NCBI RefSeq assembly: GCF_000524195.1
Contig: NW_020170423.1
Span: forward strand, 157,436 to 221,435
DNA: 64,000 nt
Direction: 5' to 3'
Source of the DNA: Echinococcus granulosus
Taxonomy: Eukaryota; Platyhelminthes; Cestoda; Cyclophyllidea; Taeniidae
Part shown: positions 1-18,796 of the stretch, in pieces
Layout: every line of letters begins with the position of its first letter
Position numbering within the stretch: the first letter of the stretch is position 1
Notes under the pieces: generated by a model
What the model was told of the DNA's origin: nothing
The model's input: the letters and a program-made list of their open reading frames with translations, nothing else
The model's database searches: none
Translations under genes and position numbers: made by a program

Positions 1-549
1 CTTATTATGATCGCTATGGTAGGTTATAGTACGTTAGATTAAGTTCTGTTGCTGCACTGCCTCCGAATGGCATACAGGGAAGTTTACGATAAACGCTTGC
101 ATCTTTATCTACATCTGCGTCGATAAAACCAAGTTAATGAATCAGGAATGCTGGAATCCTATTCACTGGGTTCAACCAACATCTTAGGATTTGAGGATTC
201 ATGGGTGGAGGAAGGGCCTGTGTATTTGACCAGTTATCGTCCAATTCATAGTATCATGACTTAATTTTTTTCATATATAATTGCTGTTGTCGGTTCGCAT
301 GATGTGAGCGGAAGCCTTTCGTACAGAAGGATTGTTAGGCAATGATAACCGTACGGTAATCTGGATCTGCTGACATTTCAGAAGACATCGGAGGATAGGA
401 CCTGTGGGTGTGTGGAGGCGTTCACCTTGGCCATGGCCATGGCATGGATATAGGCAGGACCTTAGGATTTGCACACTGCCACCACTAGCGTGGACTTGTG
501 TGTAACTGAAACACACTGTTCGTTTGTAGCTCTCTTCCTAGTGGTTCAG
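1..549. other. Left edge: intron or upstream part of the supervillin-like gene
   Basis: No exon could be supported here. The next feature begins at a splice acceptor at 548-549, so this stretch is most likely intron of the same gene, with earlier exons either here or outside the window. Short open frames on both strands show no recognisable domain. Confidence 0.4.
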
Positions 550-2716
550 GGTAAGGATAACGTCTACTTGTGGCACGGTTGGTGGCCCGAGAACTGTGGT
601 GGAGTCGCATTGTTGGACAATTCTTCGCCGTCGTCCGCTCTGTCGTCACCCTCCTCCCTGTCAGCCGCTACCGCTGCTGCCACCACCACCAGCAGCGAGG
701 CTGGTGTACGGATGCACTTGGACGACGGCTCTGATGCCTACCACCTCTCCCCATCTTACGCATCATCTTCGAGACCCCTCAGTCTTCCACTTTGCGATTC
801 GGATGTTCATGACTGCTTTACTTCCCCTACTACCACTCCCTCTTCCACACCGTCGCCTCTCTCGTCGGTCTCCAGTCTCCTGCACCGATTTGTCACCGCC
901 AGACTGGCTGCTCTGAGAAGCGCGCAAGCCCTGGCTCAACGAAGTGAGTGTTAAATTTAGTCACTTTGTTTTGGGTCTTATTTGTAACCAAATTGCTGCA
1001 CGAATGGCGTTGGAAAGGTTGGGTTAGCATAAGCAATTATTCCAGGCTCTTAGTAGTGTACATAGCCCTTTATTTTACAAGGTCTGGTAAACATTAATTG
1101 CCTCATTTGATATTTTTTATAAAGTCGTTTAGAACACACCATTCACTCGTTGAGAATCTCAGAGGTTCCTTCCTTCATAGTAAGGCCCTTACAGTTGTCA
1201 CCACCTTCTGAAAGCAGAGAAAAATTTGGGGTCGTGAAAAGGTGGTATAGGATTAAAGCAGTCACTTTAACTTAAGGTCATAAATATTTTTCAAAAAATA
1301 TGCACTTTCGCATTGCTTTATTAAGTGGCTAAGAAAAAGCCATCAGAAGTCGGGGGGTTGAAGAGGATGGTAGAAATTATTTAGACACGATGCTTCTAGA
1401 ATAGGATTACCTAGTGGCCTTTTATGCCCATTTCCCCTCACATCTTAACTTCAAACCACTTTGTCTTAGTGACTAGTCGGCTCTTCCAACTCTAACTCCT
1501 GAGTTCTTTAAATCTTTGTTTTTTCGAGCCAGCAGGTGCCCATCAGTGTTATTCCCCGAGATCCCTTACACACTGTAGTAATCCGACAGCAGAGGAGCTC
1601 ATGGGAAATACCTCCTACAAACAGATGGCGACTACTTGGTATAGCCCAGCCCAAACCTTCCTCGTCATGAATTTGGAACGGGCAGCTTGCCATTTGCGAG
1701 TTTTTAAAAGCAAAGGCAGTGAAAGAAATTAGACGTCGATGGTTTTTTTTTTCTAGACAAGCTTATCGTCGACTGTGAATGCCTTAAGTGGAGGTATTTT
1801 TTGTGTGTTTCAGTTGGTCCTACGACACGCGCCGTGGCGGTGTACGCAGGAATCGAGCCGGATGAGTTTTTGCATTTATTCCCACCATCTTCACGAACTA
1901 CGGAGGCTGCAGCTTACCACCTCAGCGTAAGTCATTTGTAGCGTGTGAGTTGTTCCTGACGGTGTTTCGAGCGCCTAGGTAACTAGTGTTACGAACGACA
2001 TGAATGCAAAGAGCCCCAAATCATTCCTGAAGCTGTAATTGAAGAACTGGGAACCTATAAGTCTCCACGACGCCAAGGTGGTGGCTGAATGGCAGGAGGC
2101 TGAAGAGTCCGTGTATTTCACTATCCACTCCATGCTGAGGAGTCTTTGGAAGTAACCATACAACTCCGCTACATTAACTGATCCTCGTCTACTATTGCGG
2201 ACATAGATTTCGTTCATGTAGCCTGCGCTATCTGGAAGGGGATGTGATTCAGTTAAATTTTTAATACCACCTCTTCAATATGTACTATTCTTCTGACCTT
2301 CTGAATTGTGATGCTTGAATGCGTTTCAGAACGGCAAATCTGCTGGGCAAGTAGACTACGTGGAGGAGCTTCTAAATCGGCTGGAGAATATGAAATTCAG
2401 TCTGAAGGAGTTGCAGCAATGCCCACGACCACCGGACTTGGATGTAACACGTTTGGAAATTTATCTAACCGACGAAGACTTTGAGGTGGGTTTCTTTTGT
2501 TTAGAGTAGATGGAAAAACTGTGTGCCAATGGTTAGGTGTTCGTAAATGAAGAATGTTGAATTTTAGAGTTTTGTCTATGTGGGATACAGGATTCGTGTG
2601 AAAATTACGTTTGTTTTTGCAACTTGTAGAACGCCTTTCATATGTCTCGTGGTGCCTTTGCTGAGTTGCCGGAGTGGAAGAAACGAAATTTGAAGAGAAG
2701 CATTAACCTATTCTGA
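550..2716 (+). CDS. Supervillin/villin-like protein, C-terminal end (partial, four exons)
   Basis: Exons 550-943, 1814-1926, 2330-2485 and 2630-2716 join in matching phases (1, 0, 0) and end at TGA. The first exon carries VYLWHGWWP, typical of the last gelsolin-like repeat of supervillin. It is followed by a Ser/Thr/Ala-rich stretch of about 85 residues and a helix (FVTARLAALRSAQALAQR). The second exon gives the supervillin-like segment AVYAGIEPDEFLHLFP. The third and fourth give a villin headpiece: RLEIYLTDEDFE, then AFAELPEWKKRNLKRSINLF at the C-terminus, with the K/R-rich actin-binding tail. Supervillins link membranes to actin and myosin II. The N-terminal part lies left of the window. 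The low-complexity insert replaces a short loop in vertebrate proteins. The alternative call is another headpiece protein such as villin or advillin, but the WHGWWP and AGIEP segments favour supervillin. Confidence 0.85.
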
Positions 2717-4972
2717 TGGCTTGCTCACTGTTCATCTTATTACTTCTGTGATACAACTCTTCCCCTAGTGTTATTATTCATCCCAATCGCAGTTAAAACT
2801 GACGCTATCCTGCTAGTATCATTTATTTTGTGCATTCTCCGCTCTGAGGATGATACCTACTTTATTTTTTTTATAGCTGACATCATCTTAGTATTCGTGT
2901 GCTTTCCCCTCACCCCACTGCTTTTCTTGGACATCATATCAACTGGAAATAAAAGTTTGTCGTCCCTTTGTGGGCTAGCATTCTTCGGTTGTCGTGTTTG
3001 GCAACACAAGAAGCATCAAGCAACAAGAGACCTCCCCGAGGGCAAAAGAAGGCATGTTACTAGGGCGGTGTGTGTGTATTGTCGACTTAGAGAAGAGTCC
3101 AGGGGGCGTCGGCACGACCCTAAGGTAAGGTTGCCCAGAGGTGTAATGATAAAGCCCTGCGTGACCTGTTGCCAAAATCCAGGGCTTAAATGCCGTTTAA
3201 ACTGTTTCAAATTGGTCTCTAATTGTCCATTAGGAATGTGGGAAGCGTCTTTATAAAGTTGGCATAGGTGAGTTGCCTCAGTAATACTGTAATACTTTTT
3301 AGACAACTGTTTGAGAATTGTGTTTTAGAGGTAGCTGGATGGGCTGTGAACGTGGATTTAGGGCAAAGGGAATCTAAATTTACCAGTCAAATGCTGGTTT
3401 TTCTTTGGTCCCTCATGTGTTCGTTGCAGTGCTTGCAGATACGTTTGACAGCAATTTGCAAACAAGCTTTACCGGCCCAAATTTATTTTAATTAGGTCTG
3501 CACTATATTCAGGAAATATCATAGACATTTAGTAGAGGCGGGAGAGAATGCACGGCTGTCCTTAAGAAGTGAATCCTGTCATTGATCGCGAATTCTTTTA
3601 CACTTTTTTTAAGACAACTTGGCTGGAATACAAAATATTCGCCAGATCAGAATCCAGTTTGACAACTAGTTGAACTTAGAGGAACCAGATAACTCAAAGC
3701 CCATGTTGCCACTGAAAAATTCCCGAAAATAAAAAGTTACATGTTTCGGTTAAAAAAACAACTTCTGCTAATTATTCACATTTTGCAATCAGCTATTAAT
3801 TGTTTCATTCAGTCTGTTGTTATGGCAACAACCTTAAGCAAAGTTGAGCACACTGATTACAAAAATTTTATTTGTGAGTTTCACAGCGCTCACCTAATTC
3901 CGAGTGCAGCATTTTTCCTTCAAAGTAAAAAGTAATGACAAGATGGTTAGAACATAACATTAGGGCAGTGCTAGGCGCACTTTCTTCTTTTAGTGATCGT
4001 AAAGCACAGATAATATAATCACTGCAGTCTAATTATAGGAGTCAAGGAAATCTTCGGCATCGCTTGGGAAGAAATTTCCTTAGCCTTAAAAGCAGCATTA
4101 AGTACTTTAATGCCTCAAAATGTAAACGCTTTTAGTTTTTATGAGGCTTTCATTGGGTTATGTCGCATTTGCGGGAGCACAATAGTCAAGCAGTTTCTAG
4201 ACCACCGTCTGCGTGTTTGTTAAAAGTATTCACCTCAAGATGTCAACAACTGGTGTTGACTGCTATCATTTATCATGTGTTGACTGAGTTGCTATTTCAA
4301 TTTTAGAAATGAAATAAAAAAGCCATTTATTATTGGACTGCACAAGTAGCATATTTTTCAGTTAAAGTACATTTTTAACTGTCATACCCGCATCAAAGAT
4401 CAACACATCAAATACTAACTGATGCTCTTATATCTCTAATGTATCTTATTGCTGCTGCAAAGGTTAATCAGACTTTGATTTGAAGATTCCAGTAGAGTGC
4501 AAAACAAATCATGAGATAGAACAGAGAGAAAAAGATAAGGCGACCAAATTGGTAGTAATTGTTTTTTAAAACAACTATTGGGTAGTTGTACAAATAAAAT
4601 GAGATAACTTCAGCTCCTTTTTTTCACCACAACTTGGCATACATTATTTTTCGAGCGTGAGCATAATCTGCAATCTTTAGTTCGTTTGACTATTTAGTGT
4701 CCATTTACCATGCCTAACTAAATTGCTTATCAATAAAGGCTTTGGTGAGAAGAGAATATTTTATTCTAGTTTATAAGCAAGGCAGAATGAAAAGTGAGCA
4801 TAGAGATGTAGAATTTTGCGATATAACTTTAACCAGGTTCTGCCTTTGACAATTAATCGCATTATTTACTTGCACCTAGTTAAAAAAGTGCTTGTGTTAT
4901 AAATATTCTTTATAGTGCTGGATTTACTTCTTTGCAGCCATTATTTGATTTTTACTCGACATTTTTACTCAA
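2717..4972. other. Intergenic stretch before DRC9
   Basis: AT-rich sequence holding the supervillin 3' UTR and the DRC9 upstream region. Open frames up to 162 codons occur but lack splice context, domain likeness or composition different from background. A splice-acceptor-like TTTGCAG precedes the DRC9 start exon, so a 5' UTR intron or trans-splice site is possible. Confidence 0.5.
2948..2953 (+). terminator. Poly(A) signal candidate for the supervillin-like gene
   Basis: AATAAA lies about 230 nt after the stop codon at 2714-2716, a plausible 3' UTR length. It is one occurrence in AT-rich DNA, so support is positional only. Confidence 0.4.
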
Positions 4973-7900
4973 ATGGCGTTTGGAAAAGTCGAATCCATGG
5001 TTTTGGGCTCACTATTTGAGGCAACAGCAGAAGAACTTGGGGTTCTCTTGTCATCAATGCAATGCAAAGAAGTCTCAGAAGAAGTTGAGCGCAAGAAAGC
5101 TAATGAAAATGAAGGCATATCAAAAATTTTACGACGGGCTGACAAAATTCTTGAAAACTATGGAACAGTTGAAAGTGAGTGTTTTTACCATGATATAACA
5201 TTTTACCGAAGAAATTCATGCCATGTTCAGCACAGTTAGCGAGATGCCACTTATACTTTAACGTTATAAGCGTAGATATACGCCAGACAGTCACTATGAT
5301 AATTTTAATTGTTTTCCCCACTTTTCCCCCTCTTGCCTTGAACCCTAATATCATAAGGTATCCACTGGATCATAAGAGTGTAATTCCAACAAGTCTGATT
5401 CACGAGTCGACTTTACCTTGGTATCATCGAAGCAAATACCATACATTATCACAAAGTTCCTTTTTATGATGATAGTGATCATCTCACTATTATTAGAGTG
5501 AATAGATGCATAATCTTAGTGTCAGTGATGCATCTTGCCGAGTTCATTGTAGCTGGATTTTTTGTCCCTTTTGTGAATTGAATTTGAAAAGGGGACTCAC
5601 TAGCTCCATTTTGCTTAAGGATGTAAAATGCTTTGCTCTACGAGTTTGTGATTTAAAGTAGACGTACACAATCTGGATTTATTAGCCTCTTTGCCGCTTT
5701 TCTCTCATTATTGCTGCACATTCCTCTATCTGGGGTTTTGAGAAGGTATCATTTATTCATATAGACTGATTCATGTCATTCAGTTCCAACGTCGCAGAAC
5801 AGAAAAAAAATTGGTGAAATTTTGAATTTAGAAGACAATTTGCCTCTTTTTTGTAGTCCGTACTACAATATTAAGGGGTTCGCATCGGGTGCTCTTTTTC
5901 TGAGTGACGCTAAGATTTGGCATTCAGACATGGAAGTCCAGATCGGGTTCGCTTACCGGTGCCGCCATTATAGTGTTTCAAGTCCTCTCTGAAGTTCTAT
6001 TAACTCATAACAGAATGGTAGAAGTTTTATTACTCTTCTAGGAATGGGTTGGAGGACTCCTGACACGGCCGGATGGTAATACCGCTGAGCCGAGTTTGGT
6101 TCTTACACAATGGAAAGGGTACAATAATTCGAGAGAAATGTCCTTCATTTGAAAGACATTAAGCTGAAATGAATTGATATATATCTTCGTTTTTTTTTTT
6201 TAATTTTAGAGTTTCAGACAAATTCCTTAAAGACGAACAATAAGCTGACCACTGACGCGGAGAAGGACGCTGACGACTACCTCTACGATGAAAAAGTGAA
6301 GAAGCAGATGTAAGTAAACACGTTTCTGCAATTTCTAAAATACTCCTCACAGATCTCAAACTATAGACGTTTTTATTGCCTGTTCGAAAGAGTTGCAAGA
6401 TACAGGAACCTATGAAGTTCTAAAAGCCCATATAGAAGATTCGTCCCTTCAATTGGTCAAGTTATCACGTGTCGTGAACACGTAAGTTAAAATGACATTT
6501 TGCAGCATTTTTGGCTTACTTTTGTTCTGTTAATAGTAACAATTAATAGAAAGGTTTAACGCCATTTGGAAAAAGATCGGCTTTTTGAAACAGACCTATT
6601 CTACGCAGACCATGCTACTTTTAATATCATAAGTAGTTGCAAGATGTCATATGTTAGCCGTAATCCATTAAAGCAATGAATGAACTTTATACGCCTATTT
6701 AAAGGTTGTTTTCAATATGTAAAATGTAGGCAAATGGAGCTTCAAGCTAGACTGAAGAATATGCAAAAGAAGGTGGAGGATTTCAAGAAGGAGAGTGACA
6801 AGTTGCTATTTAGACGAAGACGTCTCATCGAACTATTGAACAATAGACTCCAAGTAGGTCTATCCATGAATACAGACACTAGCAAAGGAGAAAACTAAAA
6901 TAAAAAAGACAATCAACTAGCAGTCATTTTTTAACCAGACGACAGGCTTTTAGTCATGCGTCAGACGCAACGTCAGTCACAGCATCTTTAAGAGAATTCG
7001 TCAAAGAACAAAAAAAACAGAATTTCATTTAGAAACTATCACAGAGAGGAATCACTGGATAAAGTAGTTTAATACCGTAAAAGTCAAACACACAATCCTT
7101 TTGCTTCTCAAATGACAACCCCGTGGACGCAAGGAGCTGCGGATAAAGGTGAATATGGAGAAGCGATTCTGGGCTAAGAACGTGGAAGTCGCCGTGGCCG
7201 AGGAGAGGGTACGACGATTGGAGAAAGAGGACCAATTGACCACGGCCATCGCTAAGGCTGGATTCGATGTGGTTAGTGAGAAACGGACTCAGAGTGATAT
7301 AAACGCCTGGATGCTGAATAATAACGCTCGGCTGGAGGCTGTAAGTCCACACAAGCGTGACACTTCTTATTCCCTTGAAAATCTCTGGAATGGCATGCAT
7401 GCTTTGGCACCGTTTCCATAGAAGGAGTCACGTTTTGCGCAACTTCATAATAGGCTTAATTGAGTGCCCTTCTGTGCTGCGGTTGGACAGTAACCATCTC
7501 AGCCAGGATCGACATTAACGTGGTGGAGCGCGGCTGACTAGTGAACGTTTGCAAATTTCAGTCAAATTGCCCTTTCCTGCATACCACAAGCTGCAGGAAT
7601 CATCGCTGTCGTCTACCTTCTTGGCCAGACGCCAAGCGATAGAGTCCACTCATCAGTTGCTACTGTATTAAATAAAGACATCAATACATGAAAAAGTCAA
7701 AGATAAACTAATACACATCGGTAGAGTTAGAACATCAATGTAGATCGAGAATGTTCCCGGCCCGAGGATGCGTTGGCTTCGAAAACTTGATCAGTTCATT
7801 AGTAGAAGTGTTAAAAGCACCCTACACAAAATGACACCTTTGGGTTGCGGTCAAGTTAGGTAACTCACAATGCTTACATCTACTACTTATTTGCTTCCTT

Positions 7901-9236
7901 GTTTAGCAAATTGAGTATATGGCTGAGAAGCATCGAACGGACTTCGCAGCGCTCCAAAAGGCGTATTCTGAACTGCTGGCAAAAAGGAACAAGCACCTTG
8001 ACGCTCTGACTACACTCATCTATGAGGTAAAGATTGGATAAACTCTAAGCTCTTTACGGTGGAGGTGAATTGCAGTCTAAAAACTTGTAAACAAATCCCC
8101 ATTCTTTTTTGGTAACTTTACGGTACAAATATCACCTGAATAAGGTATTATTGGCATAAAGGTCAAGAAGCTGGCAGCACGCACCTTGAGTTGAAGTAAT
8201 AATGCTAACAAAGAACTCCATTACATGCGCTCAACCCTGCCTTAATGGACCCGACAGAGATACTACTAGTGTTAATAAGTAGACATCTCGACGCAAAACC
8301 AGAGATTCCCACCAAGTTCTGTATCTCATTTCCATTTCATGAGTGTATTTTAGTAAACATGTAAGCAACTACGATTGTGGCAAGTGTATCTGAAACTCTC
8401 GACAAGAAATAATGTGTCACTCCCTTTCATTTCGAGTAACTTCCTTGTGGTTCTATGATGGAAGTTCGAAAAGTATCCCTGAAGGGTTCCACTAGCAGGA
8501 AAGAACGATGAAAAAAACATGGAAAAGATGAAACGAGAAGGATAAGTGGGACCGCGCTTTCATTTAAAGTGCAATAGCCACAGTCTTATAAAAAAAAACT
8601 TCGTAAGCCTATACCTCTAACGCACTGTAAGCCACGTAAATCGGCATCAGTCCCTCCCAAATCTGTATGTTTTTAACGCCATCTAACGTGTGTTTCAGTT
8701 CAAACGAATGGATGATGTAGTTGAAGAGTATAAAGCCGAAATGGTAGAGAAAAAGAAGAAAGAGGATGCAGAGAAGTCACTGGATGAAGCGGTCATCAAA
8801 GTGAGTTGACATATTCAACTGAGGTCTATAAAGGCTAACCTGCATCGTCGCCTGATCCACACGAAAAATGTCGCCTCAAAAACGTAGAGACCAGCCACGA
8901 TTCACTCACAGCAATAAAAAGATATTGAAACACCTATTCTATTACTTAAAAGGATGAAAATTTATACTATCCTTTTCATCGCCACTATAAAGTGGAAGGA
9001 GCTATATCAAAGACTTCATGACTTTGAAATGACCCTCGTGACAGAAGCCCCAGGGCAGCAACCTACAATTTAGCATTGGCAGTCCCAATAACCCACAAGA
9101 TTGTTTTTTTTTGGGAAAAAATTACACCATCTTCCCCTCCTAGGTTCAAGCATGGTGGCGTTGCATGATTGTGACCCACAAAATACTCCGGGGGAGGAGG
9201 AAAGGACGGAAGAGGGGCAAAAAGAGACAGAAGTAA
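4973..9236 (+). CDS. IQCG: Dynein regulatory complex subunit 9 (IQ motif protein), complete
   Basis: Eight coding exons (4973-5174, 6210-6309, 6353-6481, 6730-6853, 7134-7340, 7907-8026, 8699-8800, 9144-9236) with consistent phases total 1,077 nt, giving 358 residues; the human protein is 443. The ATG follows an in-frame TGA in the same exon. Recognisable family segments are a SKELQDTGTYEVL block, a long coiled coil with NMEKRFWAKNVE and WMLNNNARLEAQIEYMAEK, and a C-terminal IQ motif formed across the last intron (EAVIK joined to VQAWWRCMIVTHKI). A Lys/Arg-rich tail follows. DRC9 belongs to the nexin-dynein regulatory complex that links axonemal doublets in motile cilia and flagella; its IQ motif binds calmodulin. 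Intron 2 is only 43 bp. The gene is convergent with SSR3, with 278 bp between the stops. Confidence 0.85.
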
Positions 9237-9410
9237 CTACTCACCTGATCCCGTTTATATTTCTATATCTGTCAATTTTGCACCATTTAAATTGATTTGT
9301 ACACAATGGTACTTGTACCTGCTACTAAAAACAAGGTAGGAAGACATTAGTGCGCCGGCGAAAGCACATAAAATCAGTAGAAGACGAGACACCTTGAAAA
9401 CAAAAATATT

Positions 9411-9416
9411 TTTATT
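9411..9416 (-). terminator. Poly(A) signal for TRAP-gamma
   Basis: The minus strand reads AATAAA about 100 nt past the SSR3 stop codon. It lies within the short gap between the convergent DRC9 and SSR3 genes. Confidence 0.6.
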
Positions 9417-9514
9417 GCTTAAATTTGCAACAAAAGTTTGGGAGGAGAGACGACTGCACATCCCCCTTCCAGTTCGATGTGAGCACTGCTGGTAGTCCAC
9501 CGCCAGGGGATAAT

Positions 9515-10688
9515 TTAGGCGCGGTGTTGTTTCACCTGCTTTGCGGAGGACAGAAAAACCGTCAAACCTGACGCGATCAGCATGGAAAGTGCGTAGTTCC
9601 TAAACAAAGAAAAATACTGAGGGCGTGCAAGTAAAAACTCCAAATGTACAAAGATTAACGGTTGTTATAAAAATTTAAATGCACTCCTGATCAGCAAACT
9701 TCACAGTTTATACACCTGTATTTGAAATTATTATCGTATGAAACCAGTGCTACACTTACATAGAATTTGAAAGCTGATGCAGGATAGTCGATGTAATCAT
9801 CAAAATTAAGATGAAAATGGCGTTGATGTAGAAGATAGAGAAGGTAGTCGACTCGTAATCAGCAACATCTTTGGTCTTCTGCTGTATCCTAGGAAGGTGG
9901 CATATACAAAAGGTCAAGAATGCTTACAGGTCATCCTTTTCCTTCTTGGAAACCTTCTTGTCATTACCGAGTTGTTTGGAGATTTCCTGAGTAATTGCAT
10001 CAGCTCGGATGAGCGCGATTCTATAAGGTACAACTTATTGAAACGTAGTAAGTGTCGAACCTTTCCATCAATGGACTCTTTGAATTGGAGTAGGCACAAG
10101 AAATCAGGTAAGTTACGACAGCAGTAAACAAGGCGAAGAGAATTGCGTTCTGAAGGAAATCCATTTCATGTATGCGCCAGTAAAGCCCTAAGTTAAAAAG
10201 AAAGAACTTCACCATAAATCACTACCCAACAAATAGCCCATAAAGCAGACTTTTGCAAAATGAAATATGACTCCGTTCAACATCTTCATGAATATATTTG
10301 TACAGCACGGTAAAAGAGCAGCTAAACAATGCAATTCAGTTTCCATGATGAAGGATCCCAGAGGGCCGACAAACATGTAATAGGGCATCCAACTGTTCCC
10401 TTAAATACATAAATTGAGCTATACTACTGACAGTTTTTAGTGATGGTACAAACCTAGAAACTATCAAGCCGTGAATGAGAGAATTAATGGTCAAAACGAC
10501 TAAAAATGTTAAGCCTTAAGCAAACGAACTTCTAGGGCAGTAGCCTTACATATGGGAGCGGACGCGACTAAGAGAGCGTTTCCGTATATAAGCTTTTTCG
10601 ATTTATTGGATGGTGTGCGGCCGTACTGCTCCAAGAGAATTTCTTCTTCTTTCGTTAACTTCATCGTAGAGACATTAGGGCGTTTCAT
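9515..10688 (-). CDS. SSR3: Translocon-associated protein subunit gamma (TRAP-gamma), complete
   Basis: Five exons on the minus strand (10688-10550, 10187-10061, 10020-9928, 9888-9760, 9599-9515) total 573 nt and encode 190 residues; human SSR3 has 185. Exon 1 ends in LLVASAPI and exon 2 continues WLYWRIHEMDFLQNA, the family signature at the first two membrane segments. The cytosolic middle carries IRADAITQEISKQ and KKVSKKEKDDL. Two further hydrophobic segments lie at about residues 135-155 and 163-181. The protein is part of the ER membrane complex that assists Sec61-dependent translocation. The exon 2 donor (AG then GTTCGA) is weak, but the phase and the family alignment support it. A start eight codons further in (the second Met) is possible. 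The gene is head-to-head with the katanin gene. Confidence 0.92.
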
Positions 10689-11241
10689 CCTTCCCCACTA
10701 GAACTAACCCACAGGAGATATCCAACTCACGCGAGGGCAATCGAAGTGCACGTCGACAGTTTAACAAGGAAAAACAAGGAGTTTTACAATGTACCGTGTA
10801 CTTGCAGACGGTGATCCGCGGTTGCGATGAGCTCCTGTGATATCTTTGGCTTTTTTAACAGGGAGCTAGAAGAGGAATTTAATTTTCTTAACTTTAGTGT
10901 ATGCTTAAATTTGGACATTTGAACTGCTTGTAAAAACAAGTGTGTGGAGATAATCCAAAATTACTATTTCCTATGCATAATAAATTTACAAGGTAAACAA
11001 GCAAATAGGTGCACTTTTATTTGATTATTTTTGCATTTTCCGGCATCATGTGTCATATTTCCATAAATGCACTAGATACCATACCTCTTAAGGGTGTACG
11101 TCTCTCGCTACTGGCCTCACACATCAGCATTTGTGATGCCACACAAAGAAGCCAATTTTTAAAGTAATTTCATCCTAAGGTTTTGTTTTGTGTACCGCAA
11201 ATGTACGCGGTGCATTTAGTCTAGGGGCCGTCATAGGCAGC
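10689..11241. promoter_or_regulatory. Shared intergenic promoter region of SSR3 (-) and katanin p60 (+)
   Basis: Only 553 bp separate the two start codons, which point away from each other, so both promoters must lie here or in overlapping 5' UTRs. No clear TATA or CCAAT arrangement was seen. A TCTAG acceptor-like site at about 11219-11223, just before the katanin start, could be a UTR or trans-splice acceptor. Confidence 0.5.
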
Positions 11242-16829
<5,588 letters not shown>

Positions 16830-16852
16830 TTTTATCCCTCTCATTCTCGCCT

Positions 16853-16866
16853 CCCCCCCCCCCCCC
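16853..16866. repeat. Poly(C) tract in the katanin 3' UTR
   Basis: An uninterrupted run of 14 C within a pyrimidine-rich stretch starting about 24 nt after the katanin stop. Confidence 0.9.
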
Positions 16867-18740
16867 TCTCTTCTCTCCCTAGTCTCATTCACGGACCTGT
16901 GATCTGTCTCTCTCGTCCCGTCCCGCCCTCCGCTCTTCCTCTACTGTACTTTGTGCATTTACGACTGTTGGAAAATATAATTATCACCAGACTAACTGGC
17001 CTTAGTTTTTACTTCCCGACCGCCTTACTACAAATTTGTAATGTCATCCGAGTTGCAGTCTCGATCTATCTGCTTAAATAGTGGTTTAGGGTGTCAATCT
17101 AATGGTCTGGGGGCACTGGCAATCAATACATTCGAAATAGAGACCTCTCGCTGGGGTGACAGACAGTCAAGCATGCCGTGTGTGGTCTTAACTTTCTGCA
17201 GACCAGGTGATTATTAACGCGACCGAATCGAACTGTTGGTGGGCATAGAAGTGTCTGGTCGTCTTTCTGTTTTCACCTCTACCGGCCCTCCATTGACTGA
17301 ACTGGCGCTTTTAAGACTGACTCTATTTCCAGCCTTGCAAGGAAAAAATTTGTGTCTTTCTGTCCATCAGGCTTTATTTTTAAACCGATAGGTGAGATAG
17401 CGATTCTACCATTTTTTGGTAGGGCTCTCTACTACCAAACCGTATCAATCGTTTGATGAAACAAAAAAATATATGACTAGGGTATGTTTATAGTAAATTG
17501 ACGTTTTGATTAATTGTGTGTTTACTCACGTTGACACTTTCGGCTCTCCAAATTGTACTTTGGCTCAGCGACGTGGTCTCCGCCCGGTTACATGTGGCCT
17601 TCCATACTACTGCGGCGTGTTACGACTTTAGGGAAGACTTGAGGACGCCACACACTGGTGGCAGGGGCCAAGTCAACCCAATCCAAAAGAACAAGTATCC
17701 TGATCTCTGTGGCGGGGTACTATGTCCCAGTGTGACAGATGAAGGACATCTGCCACGGCTGAAGAAATCTGCACAGACTTCCTAATCGAGGAGTAAAAAG
17801 TAACGTCCATCTTTGGTTATTTCCCCAATCCCGTGTTCTGCAAGAAGTTCATTAACAATAGAAGCAATGTTAAGCTTGAACCATCGGGATTTGGGCATTA
17901 CGGAGCTGTCGATAGGTGTCAACTAGATGAACAAGCGACACCTTCTCCGCACCTCTACTACCCGAGTGCTGATGCGATTATTTTGACGTTTTGTGTGGCC
18001 GTGTTGAACTTCCCGAGCACTTTGTTCTCCGTAGGTTGTGCTTTTGCTTGTGTAGTTCATGACAGCAGCCTCCCAGGGCTTTTGTACATAATATATGCTC
18101 TTCCATACTTCTTACGACGTCATTGAAGACTCGCGACGCAAAGGTGTTTACACTCCCCTTGTTTGTTGCAACCCAAAAGGGAAATCTCCAAACCTCCCTT
18201 TGACATTTATTTACAAATGAGAGGTAAATGGATGCCAACTGCCGTACTTAAATAAGGTTGTAACAGCCGCAAATGCTGTGGAAGAACATACTACTTACCA
18301 ACGTTGAGAGGCTGCTGGCATGTCTGGAGGGCCGAGCCGGAGAGTGGAGAAAAACCTACGAAGACTCAAGTACCCGCGTTCAAATTATATCTCCGAAATC
18401 GCTTGCTTCCCGTACGTTCCTGAATTTCAAAAAGTTGCCGTACCCTTTTGTATGGAGTCGTATATTAGAGAATGTTTTATTTTAACAGGATTTCCTTGTT
18501 CCATGGGGAGAAAATGGTGACTTTCAACTTGCAGACCTTCTATAAGATGCACGCCTTGAAACGGGTCTTTTCTCAGGGCGATGATGACAGTTGCTTAATC
18601 TCAGCTGCAGACATACATGTACACGGGCACTCATTTCGCCTCACTTTATGACCAAAAAATTAAATTGTATACTTTATGACAGCATGCACTTCTTAATTGA
18701 CACTGTTGTACCATGACGGCTATCAAATGACTTAGGGGGG

Positions 18741-18796
18741 TGAGAGCATTCACCACTGCACTGGTCCACGAGTGCGCTACCGCTGGACCACTGTTC
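18741..18796 (-). repeat. tRNA-like / SINE-like fragment
   Basis: The minus strand reads ACAGTGGTCCAGCGGTA, containing TGGTCCAGCGG, which fits the pol III box A consensus TRGYNNANNGG. Very similar sequence recurs at 52051-52080. No matching box B or cloverleaf was found, so a degenerate tRNA-derived repeat is more likely than a tRNA gene. Confidence 0.25.

Noticed and set aside
5870..6110. Possible tRNA-like SINE in DRC9 intron 1 (GGTTCGC box-B-like motifs)
   Set aside because: The box-A-like and box-B-like motifs are on opposite strands, so they do not form a pol III promoter.
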